64,000 nucleotides of DNA, from NCBI GenBank assembly GCA_000149265.1, contig CH002093.1, positions 155,355 through 219,354 on the forward strand, read 5' to 3'. The notes under the pieces were generated by a model that saw only the letters and a list, made by a program, of their open reading frames with translations, searched no databases and was not told where the DNA came from. Made by a program: the position numbers and the translations under genes. This DNA comes from Ciona savignyi (Eukaryota; Chordata; Ascidiacea; Phlebobranchia; Cionidae). The first letter of the stretch is position 1. The number at the start of each line of letters is the position of its first letter. This document shows positions 51,443 through 62,524 of this stretch, one piece after another.

Positions 51443-51707
51443 AATTGCCATATTTTCTATTTATTTCGGATTGGACACTACGACCAAGTATCTTATTGAT
51501 ACGGGAGCTTCTTTGAGTCTCCTACCACCTATAAGAGACGATCGGACAAGACGAAATATCGGACGAGACTTAAATCTAATAAGGCTGATTATTTTGATAC
51601 TGACTTACACAGAACTATTGCGTCAGCAGATGAGCCACGGACAACTGGATTTGGACGAACAGTGTTTCGCCCAAGACATTTACAGGATTATGACCTTTAA
51701 TTGTTAG
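51429..51707 (+). pseudogene. Ty3-like protease fragment
   Basis: Overlaps the gag end in another frame. Contains KYLIDTGASLSLLPP, the retropepsin active site, but breaks off after about 60 more residues. Downstream (51710-52926) frames are short; pieces such as FAKHALLIDATKI hint at integrase or RNase H debris. Confidence 0.7.
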
Positions 51708-52926
51708 ATCTGACCTCTATACGCTTCTTTATTCTACATCATTTCTGAATTACTTTCGCCATTAGAGAACCTTCGTGTCAGTCTTCATACAATCACAGGT
51801 TAACTACCCGTTTAAATTCTACAAGAATGGTGTTAAAGCAATCAATCCATAGACGATATATTCCTTGAATGTCAACTGCAAATATATCGCTGTTCTCTAT
51901 TTAATAAGCTGGAAGACTGTTTCCCAGTTGAAGTGCTATCAGCCAAGATGGATAATTCCCGAGCTGCGATAACTGTTGGAAATACTGAAATTGTATGTGA
52001 GCAAATAAATGCCACATTACGCCACAGTTTCCAATATAAATTCTAACGGATCATTACGAATCGGCCAAGTCTTGAAAAACGATGTGGTCTATGAAGGTGT
52101 GAGATTAGTTAAGCACTACACCCGACAGGCCATTTACTTTTCGTGTAAACGATAAGTTCTACTTGTATGATAACTATACTTTAGAACATGCTGATGTCCA
52201 TGTTCGGCATAAAATTTCCTCTCTAACTCCGATTGAAGAACCAGTTCGGACGATTTGGTTTCGCTTGCGAAAAAAATTCCCTTGTCGTCGATTGGATTGG
52301 AGCATTTCGGCGCAATCCTTGGTTCAATAAATCAGTCGCAAGTTACAATGGAGAACTTCAATTAACTCCTGAATGAGGATGCAATGAGACAGCAGATGCA
52401 GATGCCCATACATTCGTTGGAAAGTTTATTTGATCACTTTGCCAAACACGCACTTTTGATCGATGCTACAAAAATTTCAAACCCTGGTAGTCAACACGAT
52501 TTTCTCGGCATTGCTTACTGATGCCCTGAAGTGGAGACTTGTTTTGACCATGTACACGATCATGAAGTAGATATTGGTGGTGCTCCCAAAATTTACCTAT
52601 GGCGATTTTTACCCAAAATAATCATGATTAGAATAGACGGAGTATAGCAGGTTAGATTCTACCCTTACCAATGGACTTCCGCTAGACCCAAATTTAAGAA
52701 CATTTTACGGTCAACCGTGGGGACTTTTTTACATCTTTTGTCGCCACAAATACGTGATAACCATTTTATTATTATTATTTTTTTTATTTTTTTGTACCAT
52801 TCCTTGAGTTCGACACTTTTTCAGTTCATTTCTTCGTTTTCTGACGTAATATCTTTTACGAAGTATGGCCCTTTTTCGTTCGTTATTCTAAACTAAAATG
52901 ACCATACCTCTGAGGGGGGAAGTGTA

Positions 52927-53441
52927 TGTAGCGACCTCATGTGTTACATAAGATTTACGATCCCATCAGCTGGCATTTGCGCTGACATTCCGTCATGTTG
53001 AAATATCATTATTAGGTTTACGATTATAACCGCACAGCTGTCGTACTTTCCCTATATAAGTTTATTTTACTTTTGCTTAAAGAGAAAAAGAGAGAGAGAG
53101 TGCTAACGCATTAAGTAACATCTTGTATGTGTCTATACTGAAAGTTTTATCTGGAATCTATATCGTTTAAACATCTAACGATTTAACTCGCAATTGGTAC
53201 CAAGTTAATCGCCTCAATTGCTCAATACAATTGATGTTATAAAACTACTGAGGCATTTATCGACGAACTACAGAAGTCAAAGAGTCGTTACGCAGAAAAC
53301 CTCAATTAATTAGCGCACCTCCGAGAGTCGAGATAGCGCGTAGGGAATCGCAGATCGCATCAGGTGTTGTAACCGGCTTACCTGGATGCCTACAAGGAAC
53401 AATCTAGCGAAATAGGCAGCAACCTGCAACGGCTCTCTACA
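52927..53441 (+). repeat. 3' LTR
   Basis: 515 bp, direct copy of 49464-49978; differences seen at TTGCCTATATAAG/TTCCCTATATAAG and TTTATAGACG/TTTATCGACG. Confidence 0.93.
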
Positions 53442-53445
53442 CAAT

Positions 53446-54049
53446 ACTATATATGCTGTAGAACTCCACTTGGGCAAGCCCTTGTTCTACGTGTCAACCC
53501 TGTGAAAGTGCGCAAATCTATCAGTGATCGCTCTTTTCGAAACAGAAAAATTACTCGGTGTGCAAATCGTATAATTTATCGAAAAATAAACAAAATATCA
53601 GAAAAACAAGCAACTAAACAGTAATACAATTTCTGGGTGTTTCGTATGCGTTCAGCTTAACACATCATGATTAATGACTCAATCAACTCGCACCAAGAAG
53701 AAAGATTAATTACTACGACTTTTTTAAACGTGTCGGATCAGTACACACAGAAAAATGTAACAAAAGAAATCTTAAGCTTAGAACCTCGCAAAATAAAAGT
53801 GTCAACCAATTGTTTAAACAGCAGTTTTTTTAAAGCATAATTGTATTATGTTTTTATGCACACAGGGGGCCCCTATTCACATTTTGTGTATGATATACAC
53901 CGAGTATATAGTCTTGTTTCGACAGCACCGTGTGCGTAATCTTTTTAATCTTTGTCAGGCAGACGAAGCTTTACGCGCCATGATGTTTTGTTGTGTATTT
54001 CAGTAACTATAAAACAATGAAGCAAATTTAGCATTGGGAAATACTACAA
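53446..54049. other. No gene recognised
   Basis: AT-rich flank of the LTR element; short frames only. Confidence 0.3.
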
Positions 54050-54345
54050 TACACCCGGTTGTTCTAGTGGTTTAGTGCGACGACTTTCGACCAATAGGTT
54101 TTAGGTTCGAATCTGGTCGCTAGCTATTCGGTTGTGTCCTTGGGCGAGGCCTTATACGGACATTGCCTGAACCCAGCGGATTATTGGGTTCTGCCAAATT
54201 GAAGGAACACGTGTATCACACACAACACACTGCAATAGCTCCGGTTACCCGACGATGGGCGCGAGGTGATCTGACGATTGTCCGTGTGTTAACCCCCTTG
54301 GTTTTCCCATTCACGGGATAAACATGAATATCCTGTCCTATACCA
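54050..54345 (+). mobile_element. Family-B composite SINE, full-length reference copy
   Basis: Order: tRNA-like head (CCGGTTGTTCTAGTGGTTTA, box B-like GGTTCGAATCT), GTTGTGTCCTTGGGCGAGGC core, CATTGCCTGAACCCAGCGG, GGGTTCTGCCAAATTGAAGG, ACACTGCAATAGCTCCGG, GGTGATCTGACGATTGTCC, CCCCTTGGTTTTCCCATTC and ATATCCTGTCCTAT tail. The TTGGGC.AGGC core recalls motifs shared by several metazoan SINE superfamilies. Confidence 0.95.
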
Positions 54346-55170
54346 TAAAGAACACTTTATCTACCTGAAATTCGTGCCTTTAAATACCTCCGTGAACTAC
54401 AGAAGTACAGAAATTACTGCGAATTGCAAAACAACGCCAGGTTCCGTTAACTACAGAATTATATACGTATTTACTTGAACTGTGTTCCCTGCAAAGGATT
54501 GGCCACGTATTGCATGCGTCACATATCCAATCATGCGGTTCAATTGGTGATGAGTGCGATGACGTATAAATTAACCGACTAATAAAGTTTTGTTTATATA
54601 AGCATAAAACCGTGGGTCCATAGTTACCAAACTAAATTTCTTTTCCATATGCAGTTAAAAAAGAATATTCGTGTTAGTTTTACCAACATTTCACCCCATA
54701 TGTTTTAAATGAAAGCCCCTTGTCAAGCGCTATAGTAAAAAGAAAATAAATTCCTAAAACAGCCTGAATTAGTTTTTCACAGGTTTAAGGAATTCCCCTT
54801 GGTTTAGTGCATATTTTTCTGTATTTACATATTAAGGTCATGTTATCCTACGATTTTTGAAGTGTTAATTTGATTTTTATGACTCCTTGTTTAATATGTC
54901 GTGGCGACATGGCCTTTAATATTTATGATATGGAGACAAATTGTCAATCATTTAACCCATGTTCAATAAAAAAGTTAATTAGTTATATTTATTACTAATT
55001 AGAAATCAAATTACAAACACATATTTTACTATTACTGTTGATATTAACTGGTAAACAAACTGTTTAAACCACATGAAAGAAAGATGTTAATTACACTGAT
55101 TCAGGCAAACATAGAAATTGTTCTCATAAAGCTAATATTCGTAACAATCAGTAACCTCAGTCTTCCACAG
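54346..55170. other. No gene recognised
   Basis: AT-rich; probably intron or upstream sequence of the NACHT gene. No death-domain exon found. Confidence 0.3.
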
Positions 55171-58100
55171 AACAACCAACCTTCATCATCCAACTCCACC
55201 AACGTAGATGAGCAGGGACAACCGATCGGTGCAAGACAGTACAATGTGCAGGGTGACCTTGTCATCAAACAATATCAGGGACCTCCCGCTGTTGATGTTA
55301 AGACACTTGGTGAGTTGTGAGTTAACGTCGTTTATACTCTTACTAGAACATTAAATAAAAAGTTAAAATGTTCTACTTTGTTTGGAAGAAATTCGTTCCA
55401 AAATTGTTTTGCCTTGTTAACAAACATGTTTTATTAATTTTTTTATTATGATTTACCCACAAGAATATATTCCTTAAAAAAATTAAAGTGTCACTTGTAT
55501 CTTTTGGGTTATTGAAGTTCTATATAAAAAATTATGTAGGTTTTCAGGTAAATATTAGTTTTTTTATATATCTGTTTGGTTTTTGATTATTTGGGTGTTT
55601 TCCACTTAAATTGTGTTGATTTGATAAAACCTTTGTTTACATAGGTTATTTTATATATCTACAACTTTCTTAAAGGGGATCTGAAATCAATTTTAAGAAT
55701 ATCTTAATATATGGAAAAAAATACGCTGATTTCAAAAATCAAATCAGTTTCTTCCAATTTTTTTTTTTATTAAAAAGTTATGAGCAGATATGCATTTCAT
55801 TTTATGTTAGGGGATTTCCCGTATTACGTCATTGACGTTGTTGAGATTTCGTGCCTATATGCGTTGTATACAATCATGTGCCAGTTTCGAGGTAAATTAG
55901 TAACAGAAGCGCCTGCAGGAGCGTTGTATTTTTGTTTTTTTTATGGAGACTTAGCATAATACTTGTCATATAGCCTAACTGAACCAATGTACGCTCGTGA
56001 CAGCTTACCTTAACCGGTCATTCAGACCTGCACGGTCCTGGACCTAAGCTGAATTCTGAGGTATACATTTCTCGTATTTAAATGACTTTAGAATAATAAT
56101 TCTTAGCAATTCATATCATAAAGTGAAGACAGAACAAAAAAAAACTAGAACAGAATACATTAAACTGTACCTGCCAGCAATTTATAGAAATAAACCAGCC
56201 ATCAAGCAAAAGCTAGACTATGCGGTGGGAACAGCCTATTTCTTTCATGGTTTACCTTGGCTCTTTGTATAATGTTTTGCTGCTGTGTATGTGGTGCATT
56301 TAATGTCTGCTGTTGTGTATGTGGTGCATTTAATGTCTGCTGTTATTGAAACTGGTTATCAATACCACTTATTGCATAAACCAGTTAATCCACAATAGCC
56401 GATGTGTAGTCCGACAATAAGTACACAACAAGCACTTAGATATGTAAGTGAATAATATATATATAATAAACCTCTACTTAACTACCCAAATAAGTTAATA
56501 AGAATATACCACTTTTCCAATTCAGTTCTTTTTATTAGATGTTGTAAAATGCCTAAATCTCAATCTAAAACCAGCTGATTCTGAAGTATGTTCAGTCTTA
56601 TAGTGTTTTTGAATTACAAAATTTTTTTAATGCAGTGTTGAAATTGATATTTAAATAATTCATTTGTAGGAAGCTGAAGAATCCGAAATGGAAGAAACCA
56701 GTTCTGTAGAAATAAGTACCACAGGATCTCTGGTGTCATTTAGTGATGAAATTGCATCTTCAGTGGGGAGTAGCTCTCATACTGAGTTAAATGTGAGCAA
56801 AATAAGTGAATATGTACCATCATCACAGTCTTCATCATCAAAGTCAAGCGAATCATCCAACAGTGATGATTTCAATGCTATTGAAGGCGTTAAATTGATT
56901 GTCTATTTACACTGCCTGTTACAACTTTATATTTGTGTTGTTTTATTGTGTACAATAAAACTTCTTTCATCCATGCCAGAATGCTGAAAACTGTCATCCA
57001 AAGTAATTTGTTAAAACTCCTATGTATATGTATACCAAATTTCTTAGTTTGTAGCCTAAGGGTTGATAATATCATTGCTAGTCTACGTTACAGATTATGG
57101 CTATATATTGAAAAGCAACAATTATAAAAGAAATATTCTGTTCCCACCGCATAGTCTGATCTTTGATTGTCTGATTGATGGCTGGTTTATTTCTATAAAT
57201 TGCTGGCAGTTACAGTTTACTGCCTCCTGTTCTAGTTTTTTTGTTCTGTCTTCACTTTTATGATTTATGATATAAATTGCTAAGACTTATTGTTCTAAAG
57301 TCATTTAAATACGAGAAATGTATACCTTAGCATTCAGCTTAGGTCCAGGGCCGTGCAGGCCTGAATGACCGCTTAAGGTAAGCTGTCACGTGCGTACATT
57401 TATGCTAAGTCTTCATAAAAAAAAACGAAAATACAACGCTCCTGCAGGCGCTTATGTTACTAATTTACCTCGAAACTGGCACATGATTGTATACAACGCA
57501 TATAGGCACGAAATCTTAACAACGTCAATGACGTAATACGGGAAATCCCCTAACATAAAATGAAATAAATATCTGCTCATAACTTTTTAACAAAAAAATA
57601 TTGGAAGAAACTGATTTGATTTTTGAAATCAGTGTATTTTTTTCCATTTATTAAGATATTCTTAAAATCGACTTCAGTTACCCTTTAAAAATAGTAAATG
57701 ATTTTTAAAAATTTCGGCCATCAACAAATAAAAGTCGCCGAAAATACACAACGGCCGTCACACATATATATTCGCGGATACGTTGGGAATTCCCCTTGCA
57801 CGATTCAATTAAATTTGCCAATGCATATCAACTACATACCATAAAACAATGGAAGTTTTTGTATTGGTATATAAATAATGATGAATACGTTCCGAATCGA
57901 AGAACTAAAAATTCCATGTTTTATTCACTGCAAACATTCACCATATTAAACAATTATTTCAAAATGGGCAGAAAGCCTTTCCTTTTAATAATACGTCATG
58001 GGCACTGAAGTTATTATTAACTGATTATAGAATGAATACAAATAACCATCAAACAGCAACGCTTTGTGGGAGAAATGTGCAGTTTGATTAAAAAAATACT

Positions 58101-60195
58101 AGAGAAATAAAGGAAAACACGAATAATCAAACCGCAAATATGTGAATAAAGCATGCCTGTCACAGCGTTGCACAGAAAATAATTCGTTTACTTCGGATTA
58201 AGGAAACGTGTATTTAGCAATGTGCATGTACTATATGTTACATAATCTTAAAAAGATTAAACAAATAATTCGGTTTTATGTGTAGCATTAAAGTAGAAGT
58301 AAAACTAATTTAAGTGTTTTGCATTCTTCCACTAATTGGCTTTATACTTTCCATTACCATGAGTAGATCATCGCTTGAACATATAATTTAGTAGTTCTAA
58401 ATCTTAACCTTCTTTATATTTTTATCTTTTAGCTAAAGAATTAAAAAATAAGTTGACCGTACGGGCAAATCAAATTGTTGACAAAACCGTCTTGCCAATT
58501 CAGCTTGAACGTGAAATTACAAGAGTAAAACTTCAAATCACTGAAGTCCGTCATAAACATATTATTTATGGGGACAACATTTATTGGAAGGAACATATGA
58601 ATCGTGGACACGTTCCATTGATCCCCACCACAGATGGACCAAGGATTGCAATTAACCAACTATTTGATAAAGCTAAAGAAACTGCAACACAAGCTGCATC
58701 AAGGTGTAAAACTGATAATGGTAAAGCAAAGTACATCAATCAACATGGCAACATTATAGGGTTTATTGGGCAGCCGGGCGTAGGTAAAACTACAACCAGC
58801 AAGATGGTCACCAAATCCATACTAGATAAAATGATTCTACCAAAAACAGAATATTTATTCTACATCTCAATAAAAAAGGTTAACTTTGAAAACGAAGTAA
58901 CACCCTTTCAATTTCTAACTGACAACAGCATCAGCAACTGGCTTTATGGCGACGAGAAAAACAAAGAGTTGATTAAGTTGTTGCATAATAGTCCAAATGT
59001 TGTCATTGTGTTGGATGGTATAGATGAAGCGGCAGCCAATTTCTCTGAAACACCAAAAAACTGTCCATTGGATAGAAAGTCTAAACCGGTGGACATCATC
59101 AAAAATTTATTTAACTCTACTATTTTGCCCAATGCTGTGAAACTCGTCACTTCAAGACCAGGTCAGTTCTATCAGATACACCAGGATTGTAGACCATCTT
59201 TCGTTCTTGAAGTGCTGGGTCTGGATCAAGATGCCATAGATGATCTCGGAACACAGATCTGTGGTGAAAGGTATCCTGCAATCAAAAAATTTCTGAAGGA
59301 GCGACCCAATCTTTCAGCTTTGTGTTATGTCCCTGTCAATTGCATTCTGATCATGGCTTGCCTTCTTGTTTGTTTGTCTTCAGGCAAAGAGATAAACTCA
59401 ATGACGCAAGTCTTAATATTTGCACTAACTCACTACATAACTTCTGAGCATTTGAAATCAAACATGACGGAAGAACAAATCAGCTTAGAACTGGTTAAAT
59501 TAAGCCAATTAGCTTTCAACGGATTTGAAAAACAACGACTAGTGTTTGATATAAAAGACTTCAATAAAGTAAACATCAACAAAGCAATGGCCTATAACTT
59601 TATGCACATATATGTTGACAAATCATCAGGCATGAGAATGAAAATATTAGAAGGAGATAAGCGAAGTTACTTTTCTCACCTCATGTGGCAGGAATTTCTC
59701 ACTGCTGTTTACATGATGCTCTTCATTCCATATCAACAATTTCAACATTACGGCTTCATATTTGAAGAATTCCAGTGGGAAGTTGTGGCAAGATTCATGT
59801 TTGGCATTTGCAACCTGACTTCTAAAGCAGATCTGGAACTCATCTTCCCAACTTCACATATCAAAGATTTTAAGGAAAAAAAGAAAATAATGCTGGAAAT
59901 AATTTCAGGACAAGAAATTGTTCCGAATACACACAACTTCAATACTTTACTTGGTAAAGTATCAGGCTGGATGCATGAACTTGATGATAAAGAAGTAATA
60001 AAACAAGTAGAGGAATGCCTACCAACTGACATAACAATGATAGTTCCTTCGAACCCAACCCAAGCACGTGATCTTGCGTTTGCTTTCACCTCCTGTTCAG
60101 AACCTCACAACTTAACGGTGAAAGTTGATGATCGTCGTGGAACGCCTGAAACGGCAACTTTTCTTTGTGGTTTAACGGGGTCAACGTACACCAGG
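55171..60195 (+). CDS. NACHT-domain NTPase (NLR-like), internal exons
   Basis: Two exons joined in phase 1: 55171-55309 (acceptor TCTTCCACAG, donor GTGAGT) and 58433-60195 (acceptor TTTTAG, donor GTAAGT). The first gives a polar segment with GARQYNVQGDLVIKQYQGPP. The second opens AKELKNKLTVRANQIV, then the P-loop GQPGVGKTTTS about 115 residues in, Walker B VVIVLDGIDEA, a sensor-like KLVTSRPGQF, winged-helix-like NLSALCYVPVNCIL and SHLMWQEFLTAVYM, and ends before any clear leucine-rich repeat. NACHT NTPases switch and oligomerise on sensing, mostly in cytosolic innate immunity. The N-terminal effector domain and C-terminal repeats are not in view; the next exon was not found up to the window end. 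Confidence 0.88.
55671..57688. mobile_element. Foldback-type element with about 560-bp inverted ends in the NACHT intron
   Basis: Left arm 55671-56246 and right arm 57129-57688 are inverted copies of one repeat; a third copy is at 37680-38500. Arm outer end is TTAAAGGGG.TCTGAA- or AACTGAAGTC-like; inner end is GACTATGCGGTGGGAACAG. Between the arms are about 880 bp that include exon-like coding sequence and a 30-bp tandem duplication at 56283-56343 (TGTATGTGGTGCATTTAATG). Target duplication not resolved. Confidence 0.7.
56539..56987 (+). CDS. Exon-like coding segment between the inverted repeats (unrecognised)
   Basis: Acceptor TTTTTATTAG, exon 56539-56585 (VVKCLNLNLKPADSE), donor GTATGT; then acceptor CATTTGTAG and a phase-matching exon from 56670 (EAEESEMEETSSVEISTTGS, then a Ser-rich run SSQSSSSKSSESSNSDD). 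It ends in a hydrophobic stretch and stop at 56987. Neither exon fits the phase of the NACHT gene around it, so they are not simply extra NACHT exons. Could be a gene carried by the element or an independent nested gene. Confidence 0.4.
57689..58432. other. NACHT-gene intron, nothing recognised
   Basis: AT-rich. A 70-codon frame at 57796-58008 has no support. Confidence 0.35.
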
Positions 60196-62500
60196 GTAAG
60201 TTGAAATTATAAAATTTGCCTTCAATAGGTTCGCCTTGCATTTTATTCATAAATTCGGCCCAGACTATTTATTGAAAGAGTACATTCAGCTTAAATATGA
60301 TTTAAAAATTAAAATACAAGGGTTTCTATTATAAAAATAGATTTCCTGAACATTTAAGAAGGAATGTCTGTATTGTAGGTTTCTTTGGTTTTACTTATCA
60401 GCGTAGTAAGCTCGCTAAGTGTGAAGTGTGGAAGGGAATTTATAGAACTGTAAGGGTAATATGGGAATTAAATAGGGAAGTTTATGTATGATAAAGTGGA
60501 TTCGGAAAGTCATCTAATTGTGAAGATAACAAATGTTATTGATTGTTGAGTAATCGTTATACTAGAGTATGAAATTATAAATTGGTATGTTCTACTGGGT
60601 TTATTAATTTAACTTAATACCTTGCAATATATGAAGGGTTATCTTGCTAGATTTACAATATTATTGAGAAGAATTTTAGTTTGTGCATGTCATGTAAAGA
60701 ATATGTCGGTGCATAATTCTAACTGTTTTCCTAATTTAAAATTCATTTATATTTATTGCATGTATCTTACATATTGATAAGTGAGTGTTAGCATAACACC
60801 AAGGTGAATACGCAGTATTTGATAGGATTAACATCCAGTGAATAAAATAATGTTTTGAGGGATAGGTGGTTAATGAGCAAATTTCTGTTTAATTTTTTTT
60901 TAAAACAGCAGCATTTGTGGTTTTCAAGACATATTTTCTTTCATATTCAATTTTAAAGAATGTTTTTGGTCAATTGGTTAATTATGAAATTCCGAATGTT
61001 GAATTCATTTCATCTTTTTCCTCTGGGTAACGCTGGTGACAGGTAACTCTATGTCTAAATAAGAAAGGAATGTTTACTTTAAAATAAAGGAATAAAATGT
61101 ACACCCCGGAAAATCCCACATAATAGAATATGCATAACCTGTCATAAATACAATCTTAATACGCGTTCGAATTAGGTGACACACTTAACTAAAGTAAATA
61201 AATAAATGAGAAATGTAAATATTTACAAAATGATGTGTGCCACTTTCCGCAATCTTTAACTCTTTTCCTGAAAATCCCCCATTTATTCGATTCTACTGAA
61301 ACCAGTGAATAGTCACATTGTCGCTACATACAATAAGAAAGAAAATGTCCAATTGTGTTAAATTTTTATAAGGATAAGGATGTTTTGCGAATGTTGGGCA
61401 TTGATTATTCCAAAGGTTTATTAACTCTGCATTGTAAGAAAAGTTAAAGGTGAATAAAATTAACTAAGAAAGAGACGTAATCTACATACCGCAAGATACC
61501 ACAGGAAATCCGTTAAAATATAAAAACATATGACTCATCATAATACACTATTTTCAATATATAAATCAGTAAAGGATAACTCATTAGTTTCTGCTTTCAA
61601 AAACAAACATTATACACTTTATATAAGATATACCAAGGGTGATGAGGTAGCCAGGAAACCCGTTCATTTCTTTAATATTAGTCGTTGCTCACACGTGGTT
61701 GACATTCTCTGGTTGTTTATTACATTAAGACATGAAGGTCAGGTTTGTTGATGTTTGAAAAAGTACATGGAAGTTTTATCAAATTTTCTGTAATGATAAA
61801 AGCACTTACTCACCAAAACCATTTAATTCACACACACTATTGTACAATGAACAGCATAGTGGACATCGTTGGTTAAGTTTATTTTGCTCCTTTGTTACAA
61901 TAAAGAAGAATAGAACATTTTTTTCAAATTAAGGAGACCGGATAAAACGGCAAAACTACAGTAGTTAAAGCACGTCAGTGACTACATATTGCAACACACA
62001 TATTGCAAGTTAGGAGAAAAAATGACGTGGGCGTTAAACCTTACATTAAAAAAATAAATTTCAACAGAAAACAAATTAAATCAAAATTAACTTATTAAAT
62101 TTGATGTTATTTAAGCCTTGAGAAAAGTGTGCAACCGCGACCCAGTACTAAGGGGGGAGCCGGCTTTGGGATTAAGTGGAAAAAGAAAAAAAACCTTAAA
62201 ATGAAATTCCACCAGTGGTTAAAAACAATCGTTTCAAAACACACTTAATAAGACATTAAATTATAATTGGTGCAAGAACAGTTATTGCACTATATTTATT
62301 AAGGAAAGCACTTTAAGTGCAGAACATTACTGCACTAGCAAATATAAATAAACTAATTATGATAGTGATATGTATACAGGATACATAAATATTTTATAAA
62401 GAATTACATTAAAGAAAAGGAATAAACAGATAAACAGCAGCAAGCTTCCGTTTTTTTGTGTGTAATTTATAAATAGTAAGTCCGAAATAGTTGAATGTGA
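60196..62500. other. Probable NACHT-gene intron, no exon recognised
   Basis: AT-rich throughout. No leucine-rich-repeat exon visible; short frames such as 61530-61751 are unsupported. Confidence 0.3.
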
Positions 62501-62524
62501 AGTCTCCACAGTAATTTGGTTGCA

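Larger units (their letters stand above)
49464..53441 (+). mobile_element. Ty3-like non-autonomous LTR retrotransposon, 3978 bp, recent
   Basis: LTRs 49464-49978 and 52927-53441, each 515 bp, TGTAGCGACC...CTCTCTACA, differing by about two or three bases. CAAT flanks both outer ends (49460-49463, 53442-53445), consistent with a 4-bp duplication. A tRNA-type site TTCGGTGACCCTG follows the left LTR and a polypurine tract GAGGGGGGAAG lies just before the right LTR. Inside: one gag ORF, a short protease and about 1.2 kb of broken pol-like sequence without RT motifs. Confidence 0.93.

Noticed and set aside
56539..56987. Extra exons of the NACHT gene
   Set aside because: The NACHT splice junction is phase 1 and these exons would introduce a stop in that phase; exon 55171-55309 joins 58433 directly and in frame.
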